64,000 nucleotides of DNA from Cycas panzhihuaensis. Taxonomy: Eukaryota > Cycadophyta. Positions within the stretch are counted from its first letter, which is position 1. Every line of letters starts with the position of its first letter. Location of the stretch: the NCBI GenBank assembly GCA_023213395.1, contig CM041465.1:90651741-90715740 (forward strand). Direction: 5' to 3'. This document shows, piece by piece, positions 46,200-56,990 of the stretch. The notes below the pieces were generated by a model. The model was not told the origin of the DNA, made no database searches, and saw nothing but the letters and a program-made list of their open reading frames with translations. Made by a program: the position numbers and the translations under genes.

Positions 46200-47960
46200 A
46201 GAAGGTCTTTATCACAATGATCCCCCTTTGATGGAGGCTTCTTTTATCTGCAACAGATCTCTGAGATTTAAAAACTTTACTTTAGTTAAAGACTTCATAA
46301 GAATGTCAGCAATCTATAGATCTATTGGACAATAAGACAAATAAACAAGATTATCAGTAACTAAATTACGAATAAAATGCTGATGTAATTCAATATGTTT
46401 AGTCCTATAATGTGAAACTAGATTTGTAGCTATAGCAATTGCACCTTGATTATCAACTTTAACTTTAATGGAAGAGTTTAGAGACAGACCAATTTCATTT
46501 AGTAAAGATTTGAGCCAAAATGCTTCTTTACCAACTTTAACAAGTGCATGATATTCCACTTCAGTTGTGGATAAAGCAAGTGCCTGCATTTTCTTACTAT
46601 ACTAAGTGATAGGTGAGGAATCTATAAAAAATACATAACCTGAAGTAGATTTACGATCATTTATATCACCTACCCAATCAGAATCAGTATATCTAGTTAA
46701 AGATAGAGGTTTATTACAAAATTATAAGTTAAACCATAAAAAATAGTATGCTTTAGATAGTGTAAGATACATTTAGCTACTTTTCAATGAGATTCGTATG
46801 GTTGTTGCATATAACAAAAACATAAAGTGACGGCATAGGAAATGTCAGGGTGAGTGTGAGTAAGATAGATAAGGCTACCAATTAGTTATCTATATAATAT
46901 AGGGTCACATAAAGGTGATGGACAATCAGTAGATAGTTTGACTCCTGATTGTAACAGATTAGATACGGGTTTAGCATTTTCCATGTTAAACTGTTAAATT
47001 AAGTCTAAAATATACTTAGGTTGAGATATAGTTATATATGAATGATATTAATAAACTTATAAACCAAGAAAGTAATATAATAGACCTAATCGGTCATCTC
47101 AAATTTGTTCATTAAAGTAGATTTTAAATGATGAATATGATTAGTTAATGATCCAGTAATGATAATGTTATCAACATAGAGAATTAGAATAGTAAGATTT
47201 TCATTTTCACGTTTAAAATAAAGATTTGGATCACTAATACATCTAGTGTATCCAATGTGAATTAAATAATCGTCGACTTTGGTATACCAAGCTCGAGGAT
47301 CTTATTTTAAACCATAAATTGATTTCTTAAGTTTGCAAACTAAATTAGGATTTTTAATAAATCCAAGTGGTTGGGACATATAGATCTCTTCTTTGAGATC
47401 ACCATTTAAGAAAGCACTCTTAACATCCATTTGGTGGATTTTCCAACCAAATTTGGTTGCTAGAGTAATAATTATTTTGATTATGTTCATTTTTGCAACA
47501 TGGGTAAAGGTTTCATTATAATCGATGCCATCTATTTGTGAAAAACCTTTTGTAATAAGGCAAGCTTTATATTTTTCAACTGTTCCTGTTGAGTTATATT
47601 TTGTCCTATAGACCCGTTTATAGTCAACTACGTTTTTCCCAAGTGGGAGAGGAACAAGATCCTAAGTTGAATTTTTAATTAAAGCATTAAATTTAGTCTA
47701 TATAATGTCCTGCTATACAGGATTGTTACTAGCTTGTTTAAATGTTCTGATATCATTGTTATCCATTATTTTTACCATTAATGCAAAATTAGCATGTAGT
47801 TTTTGGGCACGTATATGTCTGATATCAGTAGGATTACCTACATCAGATCTAGCATCAACAAGCATTTTCATTGCCCAAACAGGTTGCTTGTGAGTAATTA
47901 TTTCTGAAGATGCAGATTGAGTTAATGAACTAGCCTAAAGGGAAGGATCTATATCAATAG
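46200..47960 (-). pseudogene. copia F reverse transcriptase and RNase H, remnant
   Basis: RT opens near 47950 and is best preserved at 47490-47302: IITLATKFGWKIHQMDVKSA, then FLNGDLKEEIYMSQPLGF and KLKKSIYGLK. The active-site box near 47185-47165 reads LYVDNIIITG, where YVDD has become YVDN. RNase H ends in the 91-codon stretch 46589-46314: ALALSTTEVEYHALVKVGKE, AFWLKSLLNEIGLSL, KVDNQGAIAIATN, RTKHIELHQHFIR. It closes near 46214 with a short Lys-Gly-Gly tail. Stops and frameshifts separate these blocks. The copia order is respected. Confidence 0.9.
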
Positions 47961-49425
47961 GTTCAGATAGAGTCCAATTTTGGACTTGAGTTGATAAGGA
48001 TTCTATAACTTCTGGATCAGCTTATTTATCAGATGGGTCAACCAAATAGGTATTGGTTAACAAACTTTCAACAGAAAGTTCTACATAAGTAGATATTGAA
48101 GAAGATCCTTCTTCATCAAATATTACATCACGCAAAATAGAAATTTGATGTGTAATTAGATCTAAAAGTCTATAAGCTTTACTCTCTTCGTTGTATCCAA
48201 TGAAGATGTATTTTTGACATTTTTGGTCTAATTTTTTACATTTTTAGTGAGGGATGTGTCCCCACGCAATACTGCCAAAGATTCATAAATGATTGACAGA
48301 TAGTTTTCTTCCAGACCATTTTCGTTCTGGAGTAACGTTCTGTAGATATTTACTAGGTAAATAATTTAATAAATAGTTAGAGTAGTTAATTACTTCTACC
48401 CATAATTTTAGATCTAGATTCTTTGCATGTAACATACAATGAGTCATCTCAACAAAAGTACGATTTTTACGTTTAGTAATACTGTTTTATTAAGGTATGT
48501 ATGCAACGAAATGTTGGAACTGAATTCCATGTGATTTGTAGAAATAAGTGAATTTTCCACTTAAATATTCCTTAGCATTATCATATCGAAATATTTTAAT
48601 TTTAAATTTGATTAATTTTTAACTAACGTTTTATATTCAATGAAAATGTCAAATACTTGACTACATATTTTGAGCATATAAACCTAATATTTTCTTAAAT
48701 AATCATCTATAAATGTAACCAAATAATGAGAACCTGAGTATAATGTTACATGAAAGGGTCCACATATGTCAGAGTGAACAAGTTCAAGTGGAACTGTTAC
48801 TCTGAATTGATTTTTATATGGAAATGGATCCATGTGTTATTTACCTGTCACACATGCTTCACAAACATCATAAACAGTGTTCAAGGGTGGTAGACCATGA
48901 ACTATTTCATGCTTCTTTGAATATTACAATTTGTCATAACTTGTATGGCCAAATCATACATGCTAAAGTTTGTTGACTGAGTCAGATTTAGTAATAAAGG
49001 CACTAAAAGATTTTGTTTTACTATTTTGAAGACTTGTTACACTATAGAGACCTATGTTATGACTAACAGGTCCTGAGGTAATATGTTTGAATTTGTTTAA
49101 TAGTTCCTTAATGATAAATTTATTTTTCCAAAATTCGACAACAAAGTCTTCCAGGCAGATTTAATAGACAGAGAGTAGGTTTTATAACAAATTAGATACG
49201 TAAAAGATGTCCTTGATTGAACCATCTTTTAAGATAACATCACATGATCCTTTGACTTTAAGTTGATTACCACTTTCGAAAGAAATCTCTTCTTCAAAGT
49301 TCATTTTGGATTAATAAGTGGTTAAATTTTTCTAGTATACAGTTATGTGATGGGATGCACTAAAGTCAAGGGTCCACTGTGGTGGTTGATTTGTAGGGGT
49401 AACAAACACAGAAGTTGTTGCTACT
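47961..49425 (-). pseudogene. copia F protease and integrase, remnant
   Basis: Protease at about 49390-49200: WTLDFSASHHIT (family DSGASHH, here DFSA), later DIFYVSNLL. Integrase zinc module: HVWFGHTSYDKL then LPPLNTVYDVCEACVTGK (48960-48850). Catalytic core: LVHSDICGPFHV (48795-48760), HYLVTFIDDYLRKY, then further down the GYNEESKAYRLLD-type segment at about 48205-48160. It joins RT at about 47960. Several frame changes and stops. The 62-codon plus-strand frame at 47705-47893 is a shadow of this. Confidence 0.86.
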
Positions 49426-50428
49426 AAAGAGCGATTATGAATTTGATGATTTTGGGGTTGTGATTGAGAATGGGATTGAGGTCGATTTTGTAATCCCTTG
49501 GAATCTTTCCATGCTTCTGAAGCTATTCTACTTCTACAAACATCACTAGTGTGGCATCTTTTATGACAATAGGCACAACTAGTGTTTTGAGAAGAAGTTA
49601 CATTGTTCTTATTATGAAAGAACTAATTAGAAGTATTCTGGTGTTTAGTTTGACCAAAATACTTAACATTGTTTTGTGAATTAGATGGTGAATCTCTATG
49701 AAGTTTCTAAAATTTTAAATTATTATTCTGTTGTTTGTTTTTAAATTGTGGCTTAGTTTTAAAAAATAAAACCAGTGAAGGATCTTTTAATGTGCCTATT
49801 TGAACTAACATTATCTGATGTTCAATCAGATGGTTTATCAACTGATTGAATGTTATAAGTGGGTTGCTAGCTTGTTGTCTGGCAGTTTTGTAGAGATTAA
49901 AGTGTTTTGGTAGTTTGTTTACTGCAAGACATACAAGTGTGTCATTGTCTCTAGCATGCATGATTATTTTCTCAATATCATCTTCTTTAGTTTTAGATTT
50001 GATGCAGTTTCCTAGGTCTTTATTAATTAATTAAATTTTACTTAAAAAATCCTCAACATTAGAAAAATCGTCCAAAGTAAGGTTATACAATTATTGTTCT
50101 AGGACAGCCACTTCATGTGTATCTACCTTGTCATATTTTTCTTGCAAGGTTTTCCAGACAGTGGCCAAGTCATTTATTTTAGAAAACTACCAACTGATTT
50201 CTGGTGAGAGTGAGTTTAATATGGTGCCAAGGCTGCATCTAAGTTCATTAGATATACCATATAACTCTCTATAGCATCTTCTTTTGGTTTCTTAAATTCA
50301 CCTATCACATATCGCCATATCTTTTGTTGTTTGAGCTGATGGGATATGCGATTCTTTCAGTCGGCATAGTTTGAGCCAGTTAATATTGGAATTGGAACGC
50401 AGGTGGTTATCCCTGGCATTAATGCCAT
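49426..50428 (-). pseudogene. copia F gag with zinc knuckle, remnant
   Basis: Begins at the ATG at 50428-50426: MALMPGITTCVPIPILTGSN, then a stop at a former Trp, followed by KNRISHQLKQQKIWRYVIGE and FKKPKEDAIESYMVYLMNLD. The 84-codon stretch 49961-49707 carries NDTLVCLAVNKLPKHFNLYK, then TFNQLINHLIEHQIMLVQIG. The zinc knuckle at 49577-49536 reads CAYCHKRCHTSDVC with all C-x2-C-x4-H-x4-C ligands kept. A Gln-rich linker leads into the protease. I chose this start because the capsid fold opens with this PIPIL..G.NY text in the family and the leader upstream is intron-like. Confidence 0.85.
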
Positions 50429-51988
50429 ATTGGGAGTTATGAGGTTTGATTGAAGATTGAAGAATATGAAGGTGATTGAAAAAAATAATCACTTACTAAA
50501 AGTACTAATCATTAGATTAATTTAATAGGCATAATTTTTAAAAAATAAAAAAGAAAGCATTGTAATATACATTACTTGCTTTTCCCTTAAACAAATAATG
50601 GCATGTTCTTAAACAAATATCCTCCTTAAGAAATAGTCCCCTTTGATAAATAGTCCCCCTTTGACAAACAAATTAGTTGCTCTTACTCTGAAAAAATAAA
50701 CAAATCCTTAAAAAAATGAAAAGTCCCCCTTGACTAAAACTATTCTAATAAAAAAAGTTCCCCTTAAAAAATAAATGTTTGCTAAAAAAATGATTTATTG
50801 ATTATCAAGTAAATTAAATTAAAGAAAATTTTATTAATTAGAACATAACTCTAATGTTGAAAGAGATTAAATATCCAAATATTTAATGGGGTTTATAAAG
50901 AGTTTTAATTGATTAAAAATAAAAATTTAATTTAAAAAGATATTAATATATTAAAGAGGTATTTTGTAATAGGAAGATACATTGTTTTTAATGTTAAAAT
51001 AGAGGGAGATTAATATAGGGAGGAGATTAAAGGAAGGTTTATATCAACATTAAATGAAGTTATAAAGGGGACTTATTTAGCATTAAAAAAATGTATTGGA
51101 TGATTATAATAAATATAATAAAAGGAGGGTTTGATATAATAATCAATAGTAAAATAAGTGTATTATTTTATAATAAAGGAGGGAAATTAAAATATATAGA
51201 GAGTGTTGATTAGGCATTAAAAAGTATATATATATATATATATACTATTGAGAGGGGGTTAGATTTAACAATAGAGAATATAGTTAAGGGAAGGTGAATT
51301 GATTTAAATTTTAAAATGTAATAAAGTTTTGATTATTAAAAGTATTAAGAGTAGAGGATTAGTATTATTTTATAAATCAAATGTTATAGGGAGGAATTAA
51401 TAAATTATAGGGGAGGGGGGCTAATTTAAATTTACCCTAAAGTTTAATTAAAAGGGATTTTAAATAAATTATTAATGTGATTAAGGAGGACTTAAACTTA
51501 ATGTAATAAGGGGGTATTAAATCGAAATGTAATAAGGGAGGGGGAGTGGTATTGTTTTATTTAAATCAAAATATAATAATGGAGGGGGGGTAAACTTTTA
51601 TTTAAATCAAAAATAAAAAAGGAAAATAAAAAAGACCTAAACGGGCAGACGGACCTGACAGACGATTTTGTTTTAACAAAGAAAATTAGAAATAAATCAA
51701 AATTAAAGTTTAGGAGGGGGGGGGTTAGGGTAGAAACCCTACTTACCTAGTTATGGTGGCGGTGCTCGCTCCTCTGTATGCAGGATTGGCTTGAGACGAA
51801 GACGAAGATGGCATTCTGGAGAACGGCCAATGGATAGAGGAAGGTCTCGCAGGTTTATCTCGAGGAGGAGTGACTCAACTATATTGAACTCATAACTCGA
51901 TTGAGAAATTGAGGCTTCGATCATAGCACGTCTGACTTCAGTAATCTCTCGTTTGTTGGCGCTTTGCTCTAATTTTCTTCTTGAAATA

Positions 51989-52132
51989 GAGAATTTGTAT
52001 GAAGGACCCCTTGTTGATCCTTATGCAAATGCAATTAGAAATTATAATTGTGATGGGCCATTGATGTTATATATTTCAAAAATGATTCCTGCCTCTGATA
52101 AAGGTTGGTTCTTTGCCTTTAGCCATGTGTTT
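51989..52132 (+). pseudogene. captured piece of elongation factor 2 (eEF2)
   Basis: 48 codons antisense to copia F read [35 protein letters not shown] and FFAF, ending at a stop (52133). This is the segment of eukaryotic elongation factor 2, the ribosomal translocase, between its GTPase domain and domain II (family forms [48 protein letters not shown]). A few residues differ (for example the Arg after SDKG is Trp), consistent with decay. Upstream and downstream text does not follow eEF2, so this is one short exon-like fragment. Copy by template switching or by gene-fragment acquisition is inference. The recognition of eEF2 is strong. Confidence 0.85.
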
Positions 52133-52244
52133 TAAAGTATAATTGCAACTAGAATGTGTCTTTGGCCTAGCGTCAAGTGTTCTCTTATCGTTTAAGACCT
52201 TCTCTTGACGTTGTCTTCAAAGTATTAGTTTTAGTATATCATCA

Positions 52245-52560
52245 TCCAGGGTTTTGCTAGCACTTCTCCTTCGTTGGAGTCTTTACGAGGTCTTCTGCGT
52301 TGAAAGAGGGAGGTCTTTCAGTCCATGCATTAGAGCATCTTCCATGAAAGAACATATTCATCTGTACTCAAGGATCCCAGAGCATGTAGTGGAAATGGAA
52401 ACACCATGTACAGAACAGGTTGCTTTGCTTCTGTAAGGCCTCTATCAGCAGGCAACAGTTAGAGCTTACGACATCCCTAAGCCTCAAACCTGGGACCACA
52501 TGGAGCAGGGCAAGTGGACGAGTTGGAAAGGCCATAAAACTTAGTTTCTACTGAGTCCAT
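52245..52560 (+). other. unrecognised GC-richer segment in copia F leader
   Basis: The plus strand is open for 60 codons from 52254 (MLALLLRWSLYEVFCVERGR and on), then a second short open reading, LYQQATVRAYDIPKPQTWDH, continues after the stop at 52434. Base composition differs from the surrounding leader, as for the eEF2 piece. It may be another captured host segment; I do not recognise a protein. Confidence 0.35.
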
Positions 52561-52947
52561 GAGGCTTTTTGTCAAAATTATGGTAGCATCCTTTCTAAAG
52601 ATTCAGTTTGTTGTTGCATTTCTTCGATAGCCATGGTCATCCACTTCTTTCTCCCTCTTTTCTTAGGTTACATTGATATAACCCTAGCGTGACTGTTAGA
52701 GATGATAGCCTTGCCATTGTTCTCAACAGTATCTCTCTCTAAGCAACTCACTGCTCTGTATAGATGGTTTAACTTGGCTATAACTTAATCTTGATTGGTA
52801 ATGGAATTGTTGCTCTATCTTAATGGTAGCTTTTGTTGTTGTGAAGAGGTAAATGGTATGCTAAGAAAAAACAACAAACACCTGACTAGGCAAATTCATG
52901 CAACTAGCGAATTAGGCGATTAGTTCTCCATAGGGAACCTGATTATT

Positions 52948-52958
52948 CTCTGATACCA
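52948..52958 (-). other. primer-binding site of copia F
   Basis: CTCTGATACCA on the plus strand, reverse complement of TGGTATCAGAG, directly against the 5' LTR. Confidence 0.93.
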
Positions 52959-53403
52959 TGAGAGAATAGGCACATGCATATCATCATAGGATCAAATTAA
53001 ACATAAAACCATAGGAAAATAAATGATATTACACATGTACACATGTTGACAAGTGGAAAACCCCTTTTAGGGAAGAAAAACCACCTCCTTAAGTTGTATT
53101 TTTATTAAGAATAGCTGTAAACAGATTACCATGCATTGAAACTACCTAACCACCAAACCAGCCTTTGAAAAGGCATTCAGACAGCCCTCCTAGATTCATG
53201 GAACCATCTCCTTGAATCTAGGAGATGAATTTATACAATGAAAGGTTCGTTGAAATGTAGTTCTACATTTCAACCACCTTTCACATAAGTTAATTAATAA
53301 ACATTAAAGTTTAAACCTTATGATAACTTAAATACATATTTAGACATGTGACTAAAATATAAACTTTAAAAAGAACATAAAGATTATATTAATACTTCTA
53401 ACA
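52959..53403 (-). repeat. 5' LTR of copia F
   Basis: 445 bp. It holds the perfect inverted repeat CCTAGATTCA (53189-53198) and TGAATCTAGG (53213-53222), likely an RNA hairpin in the transcript, and a GCCTTT..AAGGC mini-hairpin before it. GATCC follows. Confidence 0.93.
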
Positions 53404-53408
53404 GATCC

Positions 53409-53629
53409 AATAATTAATCTAGTTACAGAGTCATTGATATAGTATATGAGTTAGTATAGAAGCCAATATAAGGAGAGTTTTGATGAGCTAAAACCTAATT
53501 ATGCTAATGACATGTGACCAAGATTCTAGGGCATGATAAAGATGATTAGAGATACATCAAGATTGACCTCAAAATTAGTAAGTAATGTTGATTATTAAAC
53601 TTATATTATTAATTATTTTATACATTTTA

Positions 53630-53663
<34 letters not shown>

Positions 53664-55250
53664 GCATGCAGATTTTGAAACTAGTAAACTGAAGTTAATG
53701 AATGATAATGAAGAAGAAACTATTATTAGTTAAAATCACTAATACAGGCTAGTCCCCTATATAAGTGAGTGAGATTCATGAAAATTTTTAATTTATTAGG
53801 AAAGGATTTTATGAGTATATTAATTTATAACCATGGATTTACTGTTAGTTTTGAACTATTCTAGAGGCTATTACAAGTATCTCATAGTTAAGATTTGCTA
53901 CTAGAATAAATCCAACACCCCACCAATGTATAAAATAGGAACCATGCCTATACAAGTGTTAAAGTAACATTATGATAGGTATTTGAAGCATAAAGAAGAT
54001 ATGTTGAGATTAAAATAAATGTATATTATGTGGATAAAAGTAGAATAACATGTTCTACAATAAATTAATAAGGAATGTATAGTGGCAAAATAAGATAGGT
54101 ATGAGACATGTTGACAATAAAAGTTTAATAAATATGCATGAAATGAAATAATATCATGGTGACATAATTATGGTTTATAAACAAGGGTATGATTATTATT
54201 GTTGGGCATTATTTATAAGCAAGAAAAATTGCTTAAAAGATGTGTTATAGACATGAAGTAAACTAGGGTTTGAATGAATGTTTACCAATTTACTATTTTG
54301 ATTAAACTTTACAGTACACCAAATGAAATTTTGAAGAATGAGAGTTTTGAAATAGAGGTTTTTAGTGTTTGATGATAAAGATTTTGACAAGATCTATTAG
54401 GGCTTAAAAAATATCAATGTATTGGAGAAATATGAAGAATTTAAGGCATTATTTATAGCCAAAAAAATGGGGTCACTAGTGTGGTTTCGGCCATTATAAC
54501 TAAGAGAAAGATACACCAATCATAAATTTTATGGAAAAATTCATTAGTATAGTGAATGATTTATTGGGTGAAAAATGAAAGATTAACAGGTATATTAGCA
54601 TGAAACATTAAGGACATGAACAATTAAAAAATTGATAAATATTTAGGACAAATATTTGAGGTATGAATAATGTTGTATGTCAGAGTTTGATGCTTATGCT
54701 AATGATAAAACATGGGGGCAATTTTGGGCAATGTTTTTTGAACTTATTGTGTAGAAGATAGTGAGGGTTTTATAAAGAAAATTTTCCTATTTGTAGTTTG
54801 TTTACATGTAAAAGAAAGCTAAATGGCCCTCATAACCCTTAATAAGGTGCCTATAAAAAGGGTATAAATTGTACTATGTGTTGTCTATTATGTGCAAGGT
54901 TATTAAAGAACTTTTATCATTGATTTGCTTTGCCTAAAGTGACTATTCACAAATAAGCTATTGTTTAACTTACTAGATACCCATAGAGGAAACATGTAGC
55001 CATTGCTCAAACTATGAGAATCCATCACCTAGTCCATAGTCTATCATCCACTATCTTGATTTGCCTTCTATAAAAATAGAGGGATGAATTTTTTAAGTCA
55101 ATACATTAAAGCATGTATGAAAGTATATATTGCCATGAAAGAATATTATTCATTACATCCATTTATTGGTGGTTGTATCGAGTGACCCTGTTATCATGGA
55201 TATGTGCTACGATGGATATGAAGATGTCTTATTCCCAAACGCAGAGAAGA
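53409..55250. other. AT-rich DNA without recognisable gene
   Basis: Right flank of copia F; by position it could be J's interior. It contains an (AT)n run at 53636-53662. CTATAAAAAGGGTATAAA near 54851 looks like a strong TATA box on the plus strand, possibly of an old LTR. No coding motif on either strand. Confidence 0.4.
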
Positions 55251-55623
55251 TAAAGAGCTCACAAAGATCTGACTCTATATGGTATGATTCCTTTCAAGAA
55301 TTCTTTATACTAGATCAAAAAATAAAAATGAAGAGCACAAACAGAGCATAAATAAACATAAAAATGGGCACTAAAAGATCACACTAAATGGGAAATAATA
55401 AATTTTCTTTCAAAAACTAGCCTTTTTTACATCCATACGGCCTTAAATAATCAAAATGGTCATTTAGTTCAAGATTCTTAATGGAGAAGCATTTGGCCTT
55501 TATTTTCATTGGAGGCCCTAAGTGGCTTGTGCACACCTTTTAATAGTTGATATTAACATCTGCCTCTTAGTAATAAAAGATACCTTCATAAGAGTTCCAC
55601 CAACCACTAATAATTATATAACA
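55250..55623 (-). repeat. 3' LTR of gypsy H (left edge uncertain)
   Basis: On the minus strand it starts TGTTATATAATT directly after a polypurine tract, much like the TGTTACATAACC start of the LTR at 2562. The far edge is a guess from typical length. Confidence 0.5.
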
Positions 55624-55640
55624 AGTCTCCTTCCTTGAGA
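55624..55640 (-). other. polypurine tract of gypsy H
   Basis: Minus-strand purine-rich TCAAGGAAGGAGACT against the LTR. Confidence 0.75.
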
Positions 55641-56990
55641 CATTGAGTCCTTATAGTGTAATAGGCATAGATGTTGCTTGATGAATTCATCTAGTTCCCA
55701 TGTTGCTTCCTCTGGTCCACTTCTAGTCCATTGCACCAAGTGCTTAGAAATGGTTCTATTCTAAAGATGATGGTGTCTAGTTTCTAAGATACAATGTAAA
55801 GGAATCATTGGGAGTTGTTCTTTAGTGAGGATTAGGAGAGTGGTCTGTGGGATAATGGACTTACCAAGGAGGTTTTTAAGGTGTGACACATGGAAGATGT
55901 TATGGATCTTGGTGTCAGAAGAGAGTTCAAAGGCATATGTAACTTCCCCAATGCATCAGCTAACCCTATAGGGACCATAGTATCAAGGATTAAGTTTATG
56001 GTTTCTGTTATGATGGAGTGACCACTGCTCATAGGGTTAGAGGCAAACAAATACCATATCAAGGTTCAATTAGAGTAGTGGCAATCGATAAGTTACTTCA
56101 CATGATTTTAAGCCATGGCTAGATTTTGTTTGAGAGTATTTAGGATTTGGTTCATACCTTATAATTTATGTTGTACTAAGATTATATATAGGTTAGTGTC
56201 CAATGTATGGTGAGACTATGGGGCATAACCATAAAGGACCATGAATAGGGACATGTCAATTATAAAGTGGTGGGAAGAGTTATACCAATATTCTTCTAAA
56301 ACCAACTAGGAGGTCCATCATTTTTGGTGTTTGAATACAAAATGATGGAGATATGTCTCTAAGGTTTAATTGAGAACCTTTGATTGACCATCCATTTAGG
56401 GGTGGTACCAAGAACTCATGTTGAAAGAGGTGCCAACTACACAAAAGAGTTCTTCTCAAAAGAAAGATATGAATTCGGGATCCCAGTCTGAGACTATGGT
56501 GGATGGAAAACCATAGAAGCAAAAAATGAATTACATATAGAGGCTGGCTAGGTAGGGGTCTTGGTAAGATGTGTGGACTAGTAGAAAATATATATTTTTT
56601 ATTAGTCAATCAATGATTATGTAAATAGAGTTATTTCTGGCTGAAGGTGGAAGATCTATGATGAAATCCATGGGAATATCTTACCATTTACCTTGTGGGA
56701 TTTAAAGGGGCTAGAGGAGCCTAGGTTGAGCCTTCGTGCTTATCTTATTACATTTGCAGATGTCTCATTCTATAATGAAGGTCATTATAGAATATTTTAT
56801 TTAAGACTAGTAAAGTTAGAGTGGATACAACAATAGGTTTTATCAAAACTTGAGTGACCTCTTAAGAGATTGGTATGGTACTCTATTAAGATACGAAGAA
56901 TAAAAGAGGAGGATAGATGGATAAAGATTTGATTTTTGTAGAGAAGATGGGTATCATACAAGGTCTAATCCTTTTGAAATTAAATTTTTG
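55641..56990 (-). pseudogene. gypsy H integrase with chromodomain, remnant
   Basis: The chromodomain at 55780-55650 is well kept on the minus strand: SKHLVQWTRSGPEEATWE then LDEFIKQHL, the family LVQWxxxPxEEATWE motif with its aromatic and acidic residues. Before it lie KVAYRLxLP-like and HxVFHVSxLKK-like text (55990-55870). The integrase core is seen around 56510-56330: FPPSIVSDRD-type text, then GTTPKWMVNQRF (family YHPQTDGQTE) after a frame change. The chromodomain groups H with chromoviruses and with the element at 1-2950. Stops and frameshifts are present. Confidence 0.82.

Larger units (their letters stand above)
50429..52947 (-). other. long leader of copia F
   Basis: Between gag and primer site. 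50580-50770 has repeated CCCCCTTT-type blocks on the plus strand; 50880-51735 has many G-runs (GGGGG, GGAGGG) in A-rich DNA. At 51750-51741 the minus strand has the splice donor CTAG/GTAAGT, so on the element's strand the T/C-rich stretch down to gag looks like an intron. From 51740 to 52950 the DNA is richer in GC and includes the EF2 piece. A (TA)n run is at 51225-51244. Confidence 0.55.
45720..53403 (-). mobile_element. copia element F, complete, minus strand, carries an EF2 gene piece
   Basis: A 7.7 kb copia with two 445-bp LTRs that are close to each other, an exact 5-bp duplication, primer site and polypurine tract. Gag to RNase H lies at 50428-46200. The 2.5 kb leader (50429-52947) is the unusual part: it includes antisense host-gene DNA and stretches rich in C-runs and G-runs. 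Same family as copia E. Confidence 0.94.

Noticed and set aside
49426-50428. Intact host gene with a zinc knuckle
   Set aside because: Although all four ligands are kept, it is flanked by capsid and protease text of copia F and contains stops.
54840-54870. Host promoter with TATA box (CTATAAAAAGGG)
   Set aside because: No gene follows on the plus strand; more likely a relic LTR, and I cannot assign it.
56280-56609. 109-codon minus-strand frame
   Set aside because: Wrong frame of gypsy H integrase; the real integrase motifs read in a neighbouring frame of the same strand.
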